31,705 nt of DNA from an uncultured Lachnospiraceae bacterium (lineage in GTDB: Bacteria > Bacillota > Clostridia > Lachnospirales > Lachnospiraceae). The stretch is taken from contig CAJUOE010000148.1 in the NCBI GenBank assembly GCA_910587895.1, positions 1-31,705 of the forward strand, in the 5' to 3' direction. Under the pieces are notes generated by a model. That model did no database searches. It had not been told where the DNA came from and worked only from the letters and a program-made list of their open reading frames with translations. Position 1 is the stretch's first letter. Each line of letters opens with the position of its first letter. Positions 15,781 through 24,605 of this stretch are shown here, in pieces. Made by a program: the position numbers and the translations under genes.

Positions 15781-17244
15781 ATGAAAACAAAACCAACAAC
15801 CGATAGCTGGAATACCATCTTAAAACGATACAGTGCATCCATCTTATTTTTCGGCATTTCCATTTTCATACCGCTTTTTATGGAAAACGGATACCTGAAC
15901 CTGACAGAGGCCAAGGCGCACGCCCTATACCTCACTGTCATCCCGGCGGTAATGCTGTCCGGAATTGCCAGCTTTACCCAGATCATAAATTTACGTGGCA
16001 AGAAACATGAGGCACACAGAAAAGCAGACATCAATGGTCTTGACTGCATCCTGGCCTGTTTTGCCGTTACCATCCTCTTCTCCGCCCTGTTTTCCAGAAA
16101 TACAGCCGAGGCATTTTGGGGAAATGCAGGCTGGAGCGTAGGCGCTGCCACCATGCTCTGCCTGGTCGCCGCATACTTTATCCTTTCCAGGCACTACGCA
16201 GGGACAGCGAACGCGTGGTTTTTCGTGCTGGCGGCAAACACTGTCATATTCCTGCTAGCCATTTTCCACTCTATGGGGCTTGATATTCTGGGGCTCCACG
16301 CCAACATTGTTCCCAGGCAGTTTTACCTCTATGTTTCAACCGTGGGAAATGTCAACTGGCTCTCGGGATATCTTTGCCTCATCCTTCCGGCGTTTTTTGT
16401 ATTTTTCCTGATGGCGACAGATCAAATGACTGTCATTTTATATGGGTGCGTCCTGACCCTCGGCATGATGAATGTGCTGCTCTGCCTCAGTGAGAGCATC
16501 TTCGCCGGCATATGGATATGTGCATTTTTTGCCTTGCCATTCATATTAAGAGACAGCAAACGAATCAGGCGGCTGGGAATCCTGCTTTTTTCTTTTGGCA
16601 TATGCACTCTGTTGGTTGCATACCTTCCTCTGTTTGCAGAAAAACAGAGAAGGGCGCGTGGGCTGTTTTCCATTCTTCTGGACTGGAAAGCCGCATTCCT
16701 GTTCTGCATTGCCGGATGCCTGTGTTTCTTTGTCCTTCCAGCTTTATGGGATAAAATCGGAAAGAAGGCTGTAGAGAAGATTATCATTTCCACCGAGATA
16801 CTGATGGCGGTTTCTTCCGTTGTGGCAATCTGTATCTTAATCCGTTCTTACGATAACAGTTGGGGAAACAATCGCGGACAGATTTGGAATACTTCGATAG
16901 AAATATTCCGAAATTTCAGCCTGAAAGAGAAACTGATCGGCGTAGGCCCAGAGATGCTCAGATTCTATTATGACGGTATGACGTCGCATTCTCTGCTTGT
17001 CCTGACCTCACATAACGAATGGCTACAATGGCTGCTGACCACCGGTATTTGGGGCGGCATTTTATGGGCGGCATTATTCCTGTGGCTTATCATTTCCTAC
17101 TTCCGTTCCCATTGCCGGGAACATGGGAAAATTGCATTTTTCCTTCCGCTGATGGCATACCTGGGACAGGCGATGCTAAACAGCCCAAACGCCATGAACA
17201 TCTCCCTGCTCTGTTTATTTCTGGCTTTATATCGAAAAAACTGA
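15781..17244 (+). CDS. O-antigen-ligase/polymerase-like polytopic membrane protein
   Basis: A 487-residue integral membrane protein with about 11-12 hydrophobic segments. Near the C terminus is the Wzy_C-type signature SHNEWLQWLLTTGIWGG, followed by more membrane helices. Proteins of this family join or polymerise undecaprenyl-linked glycans at the outer face of the membrane; in a Gram-positive host a capsule, teichoic-acid or other surface-glycan role is more likely than lipopolysaccharide (inference). ATG at 15781 is preferred: AAAAGG (15764-15769) lies 11 bases upstream. A GTG at 15703 would add 26 basic residues but lacks a site. It is alone on the plus strand, divergent from the pyr operon and convergent with the DUF1653 gene, whose stop is only eight bases away. 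Confidence 0.75.
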   Translation: MKTKPTTDSWNTILKRYSASILFFGISIFIPLFMENGYLNLTEAKAHALYLTVIPAVMLSGIASFTQIINLRGKKHEAHRKADINGLDCILACFAVTILFSALFSRNTAEAFWGNAGWSVGAATMLCLVAAYFILSRHYAGTANAWFFVLAANTVIFLLAIFHSMGLDILGLHANIVPRQFYLYVSTVGNVNWLSGYLCLILPAFFVFFLMATDQMTVILYGCVLTLGMMNVLLCLSESIFAGIWICAFFALPFILRDSKRIRRLGILLFSFGICTLLVAYLPLFAEKQRRARGLFSILLDWKAAFLFCIAGCLCFFVLPALWDKIGKKAVEKIIISTEILMAVSSVVAICILIRSYDNSWGNNRGQIWNTSIEIFRNFSLKEKLIGVGPEMLRFYYDGMTSHSLLVLTSHNEWLQWLLTTGIWGGILWAALFLWLIISYFRSHCREHGKIAFFLPLMAYLGQAMLNSPNAMNISLLCLFLALYRKN

Positions 17245-17252
17245 ATGGGCCG

Positions 17253-17903
17253 TTAATTGCCCCTGCCAGTTCTCAGCCTGCTGCACTCATATCTCTGCAT
17301 GGTACGCAGGCACGCCTTAAGCTCTTCGTATCGCAAGTCCAACGGTCCTTCTTCAATGACAACGTCCAGGACAACCGCCATATTGTTGATCATGCGATCT
17401 GTCACCTCTCCCCGCATGTCAAGAAGGATATTGTACCTGTCTTCCGCCGTATCAGCATCAAAAAATGCCAGCATCTTATCTTCCGTGCTCATCTCTTTTT
17501 TGGGCGGTTCCGCCTTCATGGGTTCCGGTTTCACGGGTTTTGGTTTGGACACCTGTGATTTCACTGGCTCTTCCTTCTTCACCTGTGGTTTCACTGGCTC
17601 TTCCTTCTCCACCTGTGATTTCACGGTCCCTTCCTTCTCCACCTGCGGCTTCACGGGCTCCGCTTTCCTGAATTCCACCCACTGAAAACGGTACTTCTGC
17701 TGCACCTGCGGATATTTTTCCCTGTCCACCGGACTGATGAACATGGAAAGCGGCCTGGCATACGTCTGAAAAGTTCCATACAATGCCTGATACACCACAA
17801 GCTTTTCCCCTGTCTCGGAATGCTGTGCGATGGCTGTAATCTGATATAACTTATTTTTAAAATGCAAATACTTTTCTCCCGGTCTTGGGTCTCCCTGTGG
17901 CAT
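17253..17903 (-). CDS. DUF1653 protein with a Pro/Lys/Glu repeat linker
   Basis: A 216-residue soluble protein. Residues 1-78 match the DUF1653 pattern (RPGEKYLHFKNKLY, VVYQALYGTF, YARPLSMF, KYPQVQQKYRFQ). Residues 81-130 are five imperfect ten-residue units of the form EPVKPQVEKE, a stiff charged linker. Residues 135-216 are a mostly helical domain I do not recognise (DKMLAFFDADTAEDRYNILL..., VIEEGPLDLRYEEL). The ATG has AGAGGAAA upstream. It begins 48 bases after ktrA, so it may be the last gene of the ktr transcript. The biochemical function is unknown. Confidence 0.7.
   Translation of the reverse strand: MPQGDPRPGEKYLHFKNKLYQITAIAQHSETGEKLVVYQALYGTFQTYARPLSMFISPVDREKYPQVQQKYRFQWVEFRKAEPVKPQVEKEGTVKSQVEKEEPVKPQVKKEEPVKSQVSKPKPVKPEPMKAEPPKKEMSTEDKMLAFFDADTAEDRYNILLDMRGEVTDRMINNMAVVLDVVIEEGPLDLRYEELKACLRTMQRYECSRLRTGRGN
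17514..17663 (-). repeat. 30-bp tandem coding repeats in the DUF1653 gene
   Basis: Five degenerate 30-base units encode ten-residue repeats (EPVKPQVEKE, GTVKSQVEKE, EPVKPQVKKE, EPVKSQVSKP, KPVKPEPMKA). The in-frame period lets copy number change without frameshift, so linker length may vary between strains. Confidence 0.75.
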
Positions 17904-17951
17904 ATATTTTCCTCTTTTCTTCCAACTACCTTTTTGGATCCTTTTTCTGCC

Positions 17952-18599
17952 CTATAACTTTTTTACAAGATGGTCGATATCGACCTTCTCCCCTATTACC
18001 ATCAAATGCTCGTCTGCGGTAAATACATAATCTGCGCTTGGCAGAAGAATACTCTTCCCGTCCCGCTTGATCCCAAGTATATTCGCATTATATTTTGCCC
18101 GGAAATTTGTCTCTTTAATCGACTTCCCAACCCACTCATCTATGGGTTCGATTTCATAAATCGAATAATCCCCGACTTCCATATAATCATACACATGGTT
18201 GGAGCTGACTTTGATGGAAATCCGCTTGGCAATATCCCGGTCGGGATAAACCACCTCATCCGCACCATTTCTCAACAGGAACTTTGCCTGAATATCCCTG
18301 GTCGCCTTGCTGATAACATAAGGAGCGCCCAGCTCTTTTAACTGGCTGGTGATTTCCAGACTGCTCTGGAAATTTGTCCCAATACATACAAAGCAGATGT
18401 CAAAGTTACTGACGCCAAAGCTTTTGAGCACCTCTTCCCTGGTACAGTCTGCAATCTTTGCACTGGTGACAATTGAAAGGATGTCCTCGAGATTCTCTTC
18501 CCTCTCATCTACTGCCATTACATCATTTCCATTTTTCACCAGATCCATGCATAAATGTTTTCCAAATCTGCCGATTCCTATAACCAATATTGATTTCAT
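17952..18599 (-). CDS. ktrA: Potassium uptake regulatory subunit, KtrA/TrkA type
   Basis: A 215-residue cytoplasmic RCK protein that gates the KtrB channel in response to nucleotides. Residues 1-135 form the Rossmann TrkA_N domain, starting with SILVIGIGRFGKHL (GxGxxG) and the acidic VMAVDERE end of the second strand. Residues about 140-215 form the TrkA_C domain, which in KtrA proteins can bind cyclic di-AMP (family knowledge; not shown here). The length is typical for KtrA, half that of two-domain enteric TrkA. AGGAGG precedes the ATG. It lies 65 bases after ktrB, consistent with an operon. Confidence 0.9.
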   Translation of the reverse strand: MKSILVIGIGRFGKHLCMDLVKNGNDVMAVDEREENLEDILSIVTSAKIADCTREEVLKSFGVSNFDICFVCIGTNFQSSLEITSQLKELGAPYVISKATRDIQAKFLLRNGADEVVYPDRDIAKRISIKVSSNHVYDYMEVGDYSIYEIEPIDEWVGKSIKETNFRAKYNANILGIKRDGKSILLPSADYVFTADEHLMVIGEKVDIDHLVKKL

Positions 18600-18664
18600 A
18601 CCTTCCTCCTTTTTCGCGGTAGCGGCACGCGACGCAATGCGTCACCTGCCATATGCCTTCCTCC

Positions 18665-19996
18665 TCACCCAATTGTGATGCGCTCAACCGGCAACTTGAC
18701 CGGCGCGCTGTGTTTTTTCTCCGTAAATGACAGTGCAAATGACATGCTGCCGATTCTTCCGCAATACATGAGGAAAATCAGCATATATTTTGACGCCAGC
18801 GTAACGTCCCTTGTAATTCCGGTGGAAATACCCACCGTCCCAATCGCCGAAAATACTTCCATAAAAATATCCGATAGCGGAAGGCATGGCTCCATGCCAG
18901 CCATTGCAAGGCAAAAAATTGCCGCCAGAAGAAGGTTGATAAAAAATACCGTAGCGGCCTTTTTGATGGAATCCTCGTCCATCCTCCTGCCGAAGATATT
19001 GAGGCCGCTCTTGTTGCGCAGGGTAGACCAGACATACAACAGAATCACTACCATTGTCGTCGTCTTGATGCCGCCTGCTGTAGAGCCAGGGCTGCCTCCG
19101 ATAAACATCAGCATTACGGTAAGCATTCTCGTGCCTTCTGTATAGGCTCCGGTATCAATCGTGTTAAATCCTGCCGTCCGGGGCGTCACCGCACCAAACA
19201 CAGATGCCAGAACCTGTCCCTTTGTATCAAGGGCTGTAAGATTCTGATACTCCAGGAGATAAAAGCAAATGCTCCCGAGCACAATCAGCACAAACGTCAT
19301 CGCAAGCACAATTTTTGTGTGCAGCATATATTCTTTTATTTTCCAACGATGGACGGAAATATCATCCCAGACAATGAATCCAATTCCACCGATTATAATC
19401 AAGGCCATGATTACGACATTTACCAGTATATCATCCGAATACAACATCAAAGAACTGTAAGGCTCCATCTTCCCCATCAGATCAAAGCCCGCATTGCAGA
19501 ACGCGGATATCGAGTGAAAAATACCATACCAGATACCCTCCGCAATGCCAAATTGCGGAATAAACCGAATCATCAAAAGCAGCGCACCGACAATCTCAAA
19601 AATTACGGTATACCGCACAATCTTAAGCACCAGGCGCACGGTACCGCCAATCTGCAGCGTATTCATGCTCTCCTGAATCAGGTTCCGCTCCTTTAATCCA
19701 ATACGCCGTTTTAAGAAGATAGAAAAGAATACGCCGATGGTAATAAATCCCAGGCCGCCAATCTGAATTAACAGAAGGATTACCGCCTGTCCAAACAGAC
19801 TCCAATGCGTGTACGTATCTACCACCACCAGCCCGGTCACGCAGGTACTGCTTGTGGCAGTAAAAAGCGCATTGAGGAATCCCGTTACCTCACCGTTTTT
19901 TGATGAAATCGGCAGCATCAACAATATTGTCCCCACTGCAATGATAAGTAAAAATCCAAGGGCAATCGTCTGCACCCTGCTCAGTCTTTGTTTCAT
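18665..19996 (-). CDS. ktrB: Potassium uptake membrane subunit, KtrB/TrkH family
   Basis: A 443-residue membrane protein with the four membrane-pore-membrane repeats of the Trk/Ktr/HKT superfamily. The four selectivity-filter glycines are visible: SSTCVTGL, AFCNAGFD, PRTAGFNT and GTVGISTG. It forms the potassium (sodium-coupled) pore with KtrA below it. ATG at 19996 is chosen because AAGGAGATATC precedes it ideally; an ATG at 20011 lies upstream of that site. The intergenic leader up to the receptor gene (20012-20099) contains several short hairpins. No good promoter is seen there. Confidence 0.9.
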   Translation of the reverse strand: MKQRLSRVQTIALGFLLIIAVGTILLMLPISSKNGEVTGFLNALFTATSSTCVTGLVVVDTYTHWSLFGQAVILLLIQIGGLGFITIGVFFSIFLKRRIGLKERNLIQESMNTLQIGGTVRLVLKIVRYTVIFEIVGALLLMIRFIPQFGIAEGIWYGIFHSISAFCNAGFDLMGKMEPYSSLMLYSDDILVNVVIMALIIIGGIGFIVWDDISVHRWKIKEYMLHTKIVLAMTFVLIVLGSICFYLLEYQNLTALDTKGQVLASVFGAVTPRTAGFNTIDTGAYTEGTRMLTVMLMFIGGSPGSTAGGIKTTTMVVILLYVWSTLRNKSGLNIFGRRMDEDSIKKAATVFFINLLLAAIFCLAMAGMEPCLPLSDIFMEVFSAIGTVGISTGITRDVTLASKYMLIFLMYCGRIGSMSFALSFTEKKHSAPVKLPVERITIG

Positions 19997-20011
19997 GATA
20001 TCTCCTTGCAT

Positions 20012-20099
20012 AAATGTTCCAAAAGTGAGCCCTTTTTAAAAGGAGCATTTCGCGGCTCCCACAGGCGCCACAAAACACTCCTTCGTGTTTTTGTCTTAT
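20012..20099 (-). promoter_or_regulatory. Structured leader/terminator region before ktrB
   Basis: Read on the minus strand, an AAAACAC/GTGTTTT hairpin (7 bp, 20072-20091) follows the receptor stop. Next is GGAGC/GCTCC (20042-20059) followed by TTTT, and then AAAAAGGGCTC, which could instead pair with the upstream GAGCC. The helices exclude one another. They may end the chemotaxis transcript or control ktrB. The region is too short to match the c-di-AMP (ydaO) riboswitch convincingly. Confidence 0.35.
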
Positions 20100-21443
20100 C
20101 TAGTATTTGCCAAATTCCCCATCCAGAGAAATGATGCGTTCATTCTCATCCGATTTGTCACCCATTGCAGAATCCTGAAGAGGTGCAATATTGGAATCTC
20201 CGCCTTTCAGCTTGTACTGTCCAATCATTGTACGTAAGGACATTGCCTGGTTCGACAGCTGTTCGCTGGCTGCCGCACACTCTTCACTGGTAGCAGAGTT
20301 GGTCTGGACAACCTGTGATACCTGGCTGATTGCCTGGTCTATCTGGCTGACTGCCGTCGCCTGGTCATTGGATGCCACAGCAATACTGTTAATCAGGGAT
20401 ACAATATGGTCTACCTCTCCCAGAATCTCTGTCAGGGACGCTGCGGTTCCTTCTGCAAGCTTGGAACCATGTTCCACCTTCTTGATAGAATCTTCAATCA
20501 TCTCTGCGGTCTCACTGGCTGCAGATGCACTCTTGCCTGCAAGATTTCTTACCTCTTCCGCTACAACCGCAAATCCTTTTCCGTGTACGCCTGCCCTTGC
20601 TGCCTCTACAGCGGCATTCAGAGCAAGAATGTTGGTCTGAAATGCAATGTCGTCAATTACTTTGATAATCTTGGAGATATTCTCAGAAGACTCGTTAATC
20701 TCTGTCATTGCACCAATCATGTCCTTCATATGGCCGTCGCTCTGCATAGCCTCATTCTTCATGCTATGTACCGACTCATTTGCCTGATTTGCTTCCTCTG
20801 CATTGCGTTTTGTACGCTCTGCAATCTCAGTAATGGATGCTGTAACCTCTTCAATTGCGCTTGCCTGCTCTGTAGAACCCTGTGCGAGCGCCTGGCTGGC
20901 ATCTGATACCTGCTCTGCTCCCATCGTAAGCTGTATGGAAGAATCTCTGATGCCGGACAACATCTGGTTATTCTCTCTTATGATGCTGTCAAATGCATTT
21001 CCCAAAACGTCCTGATCGCCTTTTACTTTTACATCGAGATCAAGATCTCCCTGTGAAAGATGCCCCGCGACTTCCGCCTGATATTTTATCGTATCCACAA
21101 TCTTCTTAAAGTCGTCTACCAGTTCACCAAATTCATCATCACGGAACTTCTGCAGCTCTACATCAACACGACCATCTGCAATTTCCATGGCAGCGGTACT
21201 AAGCATCTTCATGTTCCGCTGAATATCCTTAAGAAGTGAAGTGGCCATAAAAAGCGTAATAACAATGGCAACAAATACCAGGCCACACATAAACATTTCT
21301 GCATTCTGCACGTAAGTATTAGAAACATTCTTTTTCCTGACAGTTGTCAGTGTATTGATCCCGGCAAATGCAACCAGGCCCGTCAAAAAAATAACTATAG
21401 CAAAGCAGCCTATCAACCGTGTCTTTAACTTCATATTCTTCAT
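20100..21443 (-). CDS. Methyl-accepting chemotaxis protein without a sensor domain
   Basis: A 447-residue receptor. Two membrane segments (about 9-28 and 50-69) enclose only about 20 outside residues, so there is no ligand-binding domain. A HAMP region spans about 70-122, followed by a second helical segment and the signalling domain. The conserved hairpin tip reads DDIAFQTNILALNAAVEAAR, followed by GKGFAVVAEEVRNLAGKS. The C terminus ends GEFGKY with no NWETF-like tether. The ATG at 21443 has AAGGAG nine bases upstream. It is the last gene of the che operon, 18 bases after cheW. The receptor probably senses an internal or membrane state, or a partner protein (inference). Confidence 0.93.
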   Translation of the reverse strand: MKNMKLKTRLIGCFAIVIFLTGLVAFAGINTLTTVRKKNVSNTYVQNAEMFMCGLVFVAIVITLFMATSLLKDIQRNMKMLSTAAMEIADGRVDVELQKFRDDEFGELVDDFKKIVDTIKYQAEVAGHLSQGDLDLDVKVKGDQDVLGNAFDSIIRENNQMLSGIRDSSIQLTMGAEQVSDASQALAQGSTEQASAIEEVTASITEIAERTKRNAEEANQANESVHSMKNEAMQSDGHMKDMIGAMTEINESSENISKIIKVIDDIAFQTNILALNAAVEAARAGVHGKGFAVVAEEVRNLAGKSASAASETAEMIEDSIKKVEHGSKLAEGTAASLTEILGEVDHIVSLINSIAVASNDQATAVSQIDQAISQVSQVVQTNSATSEECAAASEQLSNQAMSLRTMIGQYKLKGGDSNIAPLQDSAMGDKSDENERIISLDGEFGKY

Positions 21444-21461
21444 TTTCTCTTCTCCTTTACC

Positions 21462-21995
21462 TTATGCCTCTGCAATTTCACCCGCAGATGCACTACCTTC
21501 CAGCGCGTCCACGTCCTCGTCCCGGATTAATTTCTCCGGATCCAACAACAGCTTCACTTCATTTTCCACCCTTACCAGTCCAAATACATATTTGCTGTTT
21601 CCACTGGTGGACTGTGACAATGACGGTGGAAGGATAATTTCTTTTTCATTGACGGTAATGACACCCGCAATTTCATCTACAATCAATCCCACCGTTGTGG
21701 ATTTCACGTCAATTACAATAATACAGGTTCGGTCGGTATACTCGCGCGGAGTCTGTCTGAGCCTCACCCTAACATCAATAACCGGAATGATTTTTCCTCG
21801 GATATTTATCAGTCCTTTGATATAGTCTTCAATTTCCGGAACTGCTGTTATGGATTGGATTCCAACAATTTCCTGCACGAATGTGATGGCAATCCCATAA
21901 CACTCATCTGCAATCTGGAATGTCATGAACATACCCTTCTGGCTGTCATCGCTGCCATTCAAATCATCATTCATCAAATCCAATTCTTCTGACAT
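21462..21995 (-). CDS. cheW: Chemotaxis coupling protein
   Basis: A 177-residue CheW that bridges receptors and CheA. The CheW fold is marked by MTFQIADECYGI, VQEIVGIQSITAVP, GLINIRGKIIPVIDVR and VGLIVDEIAGV. It has about 20 extra acidic residues at each end (MSEELDLMNDDLNG... and ...EDVDALEGSASAGEIAEA), which is longer than the usual 150-160. It starts three bases after the cheA stop, with its ribosome binding site inside cheA, suggesting coupled translation. Confidence 0.95.
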   Translation of the reverse strand: MSEELDLMNDDLNGSDDSQKGMFMTFQIADECYGIAITFVQEIVGIQSITAVPEIEDYIKGLINIRGKIIPVIDVRVRLRQTPREYTDRTCIIVIDVKSTTVGLIVDEIAGVITVNEKEIILPPSLSQSTSGNSKYVFGLVRVENEVKLLLDPEKLIRDEDVDALEGSASAGEIAEA

Positions 21996-21998
21996 ATC

Positions 21999-24131
21999 CT
22001 ACTTTTTCTCCTCTCCGGCAATCAAGCCTGCAATATCCAAAATCAATGCAATGCTTCCATCTCCAAGCTGTGTACAGCCGGATAATCCCTGAACCTTCTT
22101 AATGTAAGGAGGTATCGGTTTTACTACGATTTCCTGTTCTGCAATCAACTGGTCAATGAACACACAGACATTTTTATTCTCATGCTCTAATACCACTACG
22201 ATACCATCTTCAATCTCCGCTTTGGAATCATCCAGATGATATCTGCGGTTCAAGCGAATAAAGGGATAACATTCTTCTCGGAGCATAATGTACTCTTCGC
22301 CATCCGGCTCCTTGACAAGCATATCTTTGCGTACCCGGACAAACTCTTTGATATCGTTTGTCTCAATGACAAAGGTGGAATTTCCAACCTGCATGACAAT
22401 ACCATTGATAATCGCCAATGTAAGCGGAATCTTCATTGTCATTTCACTTCCGCCGCCCTCTACGCTGTCAATCTCCAGGTTACCGCCTACTGCCTGGATG
22501 TTCTTAACTACAACATCCATGCCTACGCCTCGTCCTGAGTATTCCGTAACCTGCTCCTTCGTAGAGAATCCGGCAAAGGTAATAAACTGGTAAATTTCCT
22601 TCTCGGTAAATTCTGACATGGCACGGTTGCCTATCAGGCCGTTTTTCTTTGCCTTATCATACAGCGCCTGTTTGTTGAGACCCTTGCCGTCATCCCGGAC
22701 AATGATATACACCTTTCCACCCTCGTTCTTGGCTTCCAGGGTAATCTTTCCTTTGGGATTCTTACCTGCTGCAAGGCGATCTTCCTTCGATTCAATTCCG
22801 TGGTCTACGGAGTTACGAACCAGGTGCATCAGCGGGTCAGATATATGTTCAATAATGTTCTTGTCAACCTCTGTGTTCTCTCCGATGACCTCAAGTTCAA
22901 TATCCTTACCCAGTTTTCTGGATACATCGAATACGATACGGTTCATCTTCTGGAACGTATTTGTCAGCGGCATCATTCGCATGGACATGATGACGTCCTG
23001 CAGCTCCGTTGTAATCTTGGAAAGCTGGCTGGCTGATTTCTGGAAGTTGGAAAGTTCCAGTCCCGGCACTTTCAAATCCGGATTCTGGAGTACCGTCGCC
23101 TCGGAAATAACAAGCTCTCCGATCATATCCATAAGCGAATCCAGTTTCTCAACATTTACGCTGATATAAGTCTGTTTCGGCTGCTGTTTCGGCTGGTTCT
23201 TGGCAAGTTTCTTGCTCTTGCCAGCCTCCTTATTCTTAATGACATAGTCACCGGGCGCCGGCTCTTTTTTCTCCGGTTTCTGTTCCGGTTCCTTATCCTT
23301 GTCTTCCAGCTCAATGATAATCGGCTGTTCGTCATGCTCGTGGAATCCTAATTCGAATTCCTGTTTTGTACAATCGTTGACCTCCACGCGGTCCATGCCG
23401 GATGTCTCTCCAATTGTAGATATAATATCATCCTTGGAGCACTGACATTGAATCAGCATATGGAAACCATCTTCCAAAATTACATCGCTGCTCTCCTCAT
23501 TACTGATGATATCATCCGGAATGTACTGCAAATCCTCTGCCACTTCTTTTAAAGCATACACGGCTGTGTAAGCACGAATATTACACATCTGCGTATCGCC
23601 ACGCCAATAGATTGAAACTTTGTAATACTTACTGCTCTCGCTTTCCGTAGGCGCTATATAGAACTGGCTGGGTTCCACATAGGTATTTTCGGGGGGCAAC
23701 TCATCACCCTTTTGGGAGATTCCGGTTTTAATCTTTGTCAGAAATTTATCAATCTCATCTACAAGCTTACTCTCATCACCATCCGGCGTATCGCCGTTCT
23801 TGATTTTTTCCAGCTCGCCTGTGACAAAATCCGATACCTCCAACACATGATCTACCAATTCCAGATGCGGAACATTCTCTGGATGAGATTCTCTCAGATA
23901 ATAAAATACATCTTCGAGTTTATGGGAAACCTTTGTAATATTTTCATACATCATGATACCGGATGAACCTTTAATTGTATGCATGACGCGGAAAATCTCA
24001 TTGATGGACTGTTCGTCAAAACACTCCTCGTCTTTCTTCTCTAAAACAGTATTCTCAAGGGTCTCCAAAAGCTGTTCACTCTCATACAGAAACATATCCA
24101 ACATACTGTCTGTATTGAAATCTTCTCCCAT
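21999..24131 (-). CDS. cheA: Chemotaxis histidine kinase
   Basis: A 710-residue kinase with the full CheA architecture. P1 (Hpt) is at about 5-110 with phospho-acceptor His51 in MHTIKGSSG. A P2-like response-regulator-binding region covers about 165-265 (YYKVSIYWRG, FHMLIQCQC). A Lys/Pro/Gln-rich linker precedes the P3 dimerisation helices (VEKLDSLMDMIGELVISEA). P4 is the ATPase, with HLVRNSVDHGIE (N box), DDGKGLN (G1) and GRGVGMDVV (G2). P5 is a CheW-like domain to the end. It phosphorylates CheY and CheB under receptor control. The neighbouring cheY and cheB are its expected partners. Confidence 0.96.
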   Translation of the reverse strand: MGEDFNTDSMLDMFLYESEQLLETLENTVLEKKDEECFDEQSINEIFRVMHTIKGSSGIMMYENITKVSHKLEDVFYYLRESHPENVPHLELVDHVLEVSDFVTGELEKIKNGDTPDGDESKLVDEIDKFLTKIKTGISQKGDELPPENTYVEPSQFYIAPTESESSKYYKVSIYWRGDTQMCNIRAYTAVYALKEVAEDLQYIPDDIISNEESSDVILEDGFHMLIQCQCSKDDIISTIGETSGMDRVEVNDCTKQEFELGFHEHDEQPIIIELEDKDKEPEQKPEKKEPAPGDYVIKNKEAGKSKKLAKNQPKQQPKQTYISVNVEKLDSLMDMIGELVISEATVLQNPDLKVPGLELSNFQKSASQLSKITTELQDVIMSMRMMPLTNTFQKMNRIVFDVSRKLGKDIELEVIGENTEVDKNIIEHISDPLMHLVRNSVDHGIESKEDRLAAGKNPKGKITLEAKNEGGKVYIIVRDDGKGLNKQALYDKAKKNGLIGNRAMSEFTEKEIYQFITFAGFSTKEQVTEYSGRGVGMDVVVKNIQAVGGNLEIDSVEGGGSEMTMKIPLTLAIINGIVMQVGNSTFVIETNDIKEFVRVRKDMLVKEPDGEEYIMLREECYPFIRLNRRYHLDDSKAEIEDGIVVVLEHENKNVCVFIDQLIAEQEIVVKPIPPYIKKVQGLSGCTQLGDGSIALILDIAGLIAGEEKK

Positions 24132-24167
24132 CTTCCCGCCTCCTTTCTTCTACAATGTAGTTTTTGC

Positions 24168-24563
24168 TCAATCTATCAGTTCCAGTTTCTTAAGAATTTT
24201 TTCAAATTTATCCAGATCTATGGGTTTGCCCGAGTAAACCGTACAGCCTATCTCGAAAGCCTTCTTAACATTGCGCTCCTCATTCAAGGCGGTCGTCATA
24301 ATGATTTTGGCTCCGTCATTTCCCTGAATTCCGCGCTCTTTTTCGATATCACGGATTGCCTTCAATGCCTGATAACCATCTAATACGGGCATCATCACGT
24401 CAAGACAGATCAAGTCATACGGTTCCCCATCCTCCAACGCCATGAGAAATGCGTCCACTGCCTCTTCACCGTCAACGGTAATATCGCAGTCTCCATACTT
24501 TCCCAGATAATTTGACATGAATTTGCGGCTCGCAAAATCATCTTCTGCCAATAAAATCTTCAT
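24168..24563 (-). CDS. cheY: CheY-like single-domain response regulator
   Basis: A 131-residue receiver domain with no output domain. The acidic pocket is EDD (7-9), the phospho-acceptor is Asp55 in LICLDVMMP, the switch threonine is in MTTA, and the lysine is in SGKPID. Its place between cheB and cheA makes it the likely motor-directed output or a phosphate sink. The sequence alone does not separate these roles. AAAGGAG lies upstream of the ATG. Confidence 0.88.
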   Translation of the reverse strand: MKILLAEDDFASRKFMSNYLGKYGDCDITVDGEEAVDAFLMALEDGEPYDLICLDVMMPVLDGYQALKAIRDIEKERGIQGNDGAKIIMTTALNEERNVKKAFEIGCTVYSGKPIDLDKFEKILKKLELID

Positions 24564-24605
24564 GAATTCTCTCTCCTTTCCAAGGTAAGCATTTGCCTTC
24601 CTCCT

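Noticed and set aside
20012..20099. Cyclic di-AMP (ydaO) riboswitch before ktrB
   Set aside because: The gap is only 88 bases and I could not place the conserved pairing pattern; only simple hairpins are visible.
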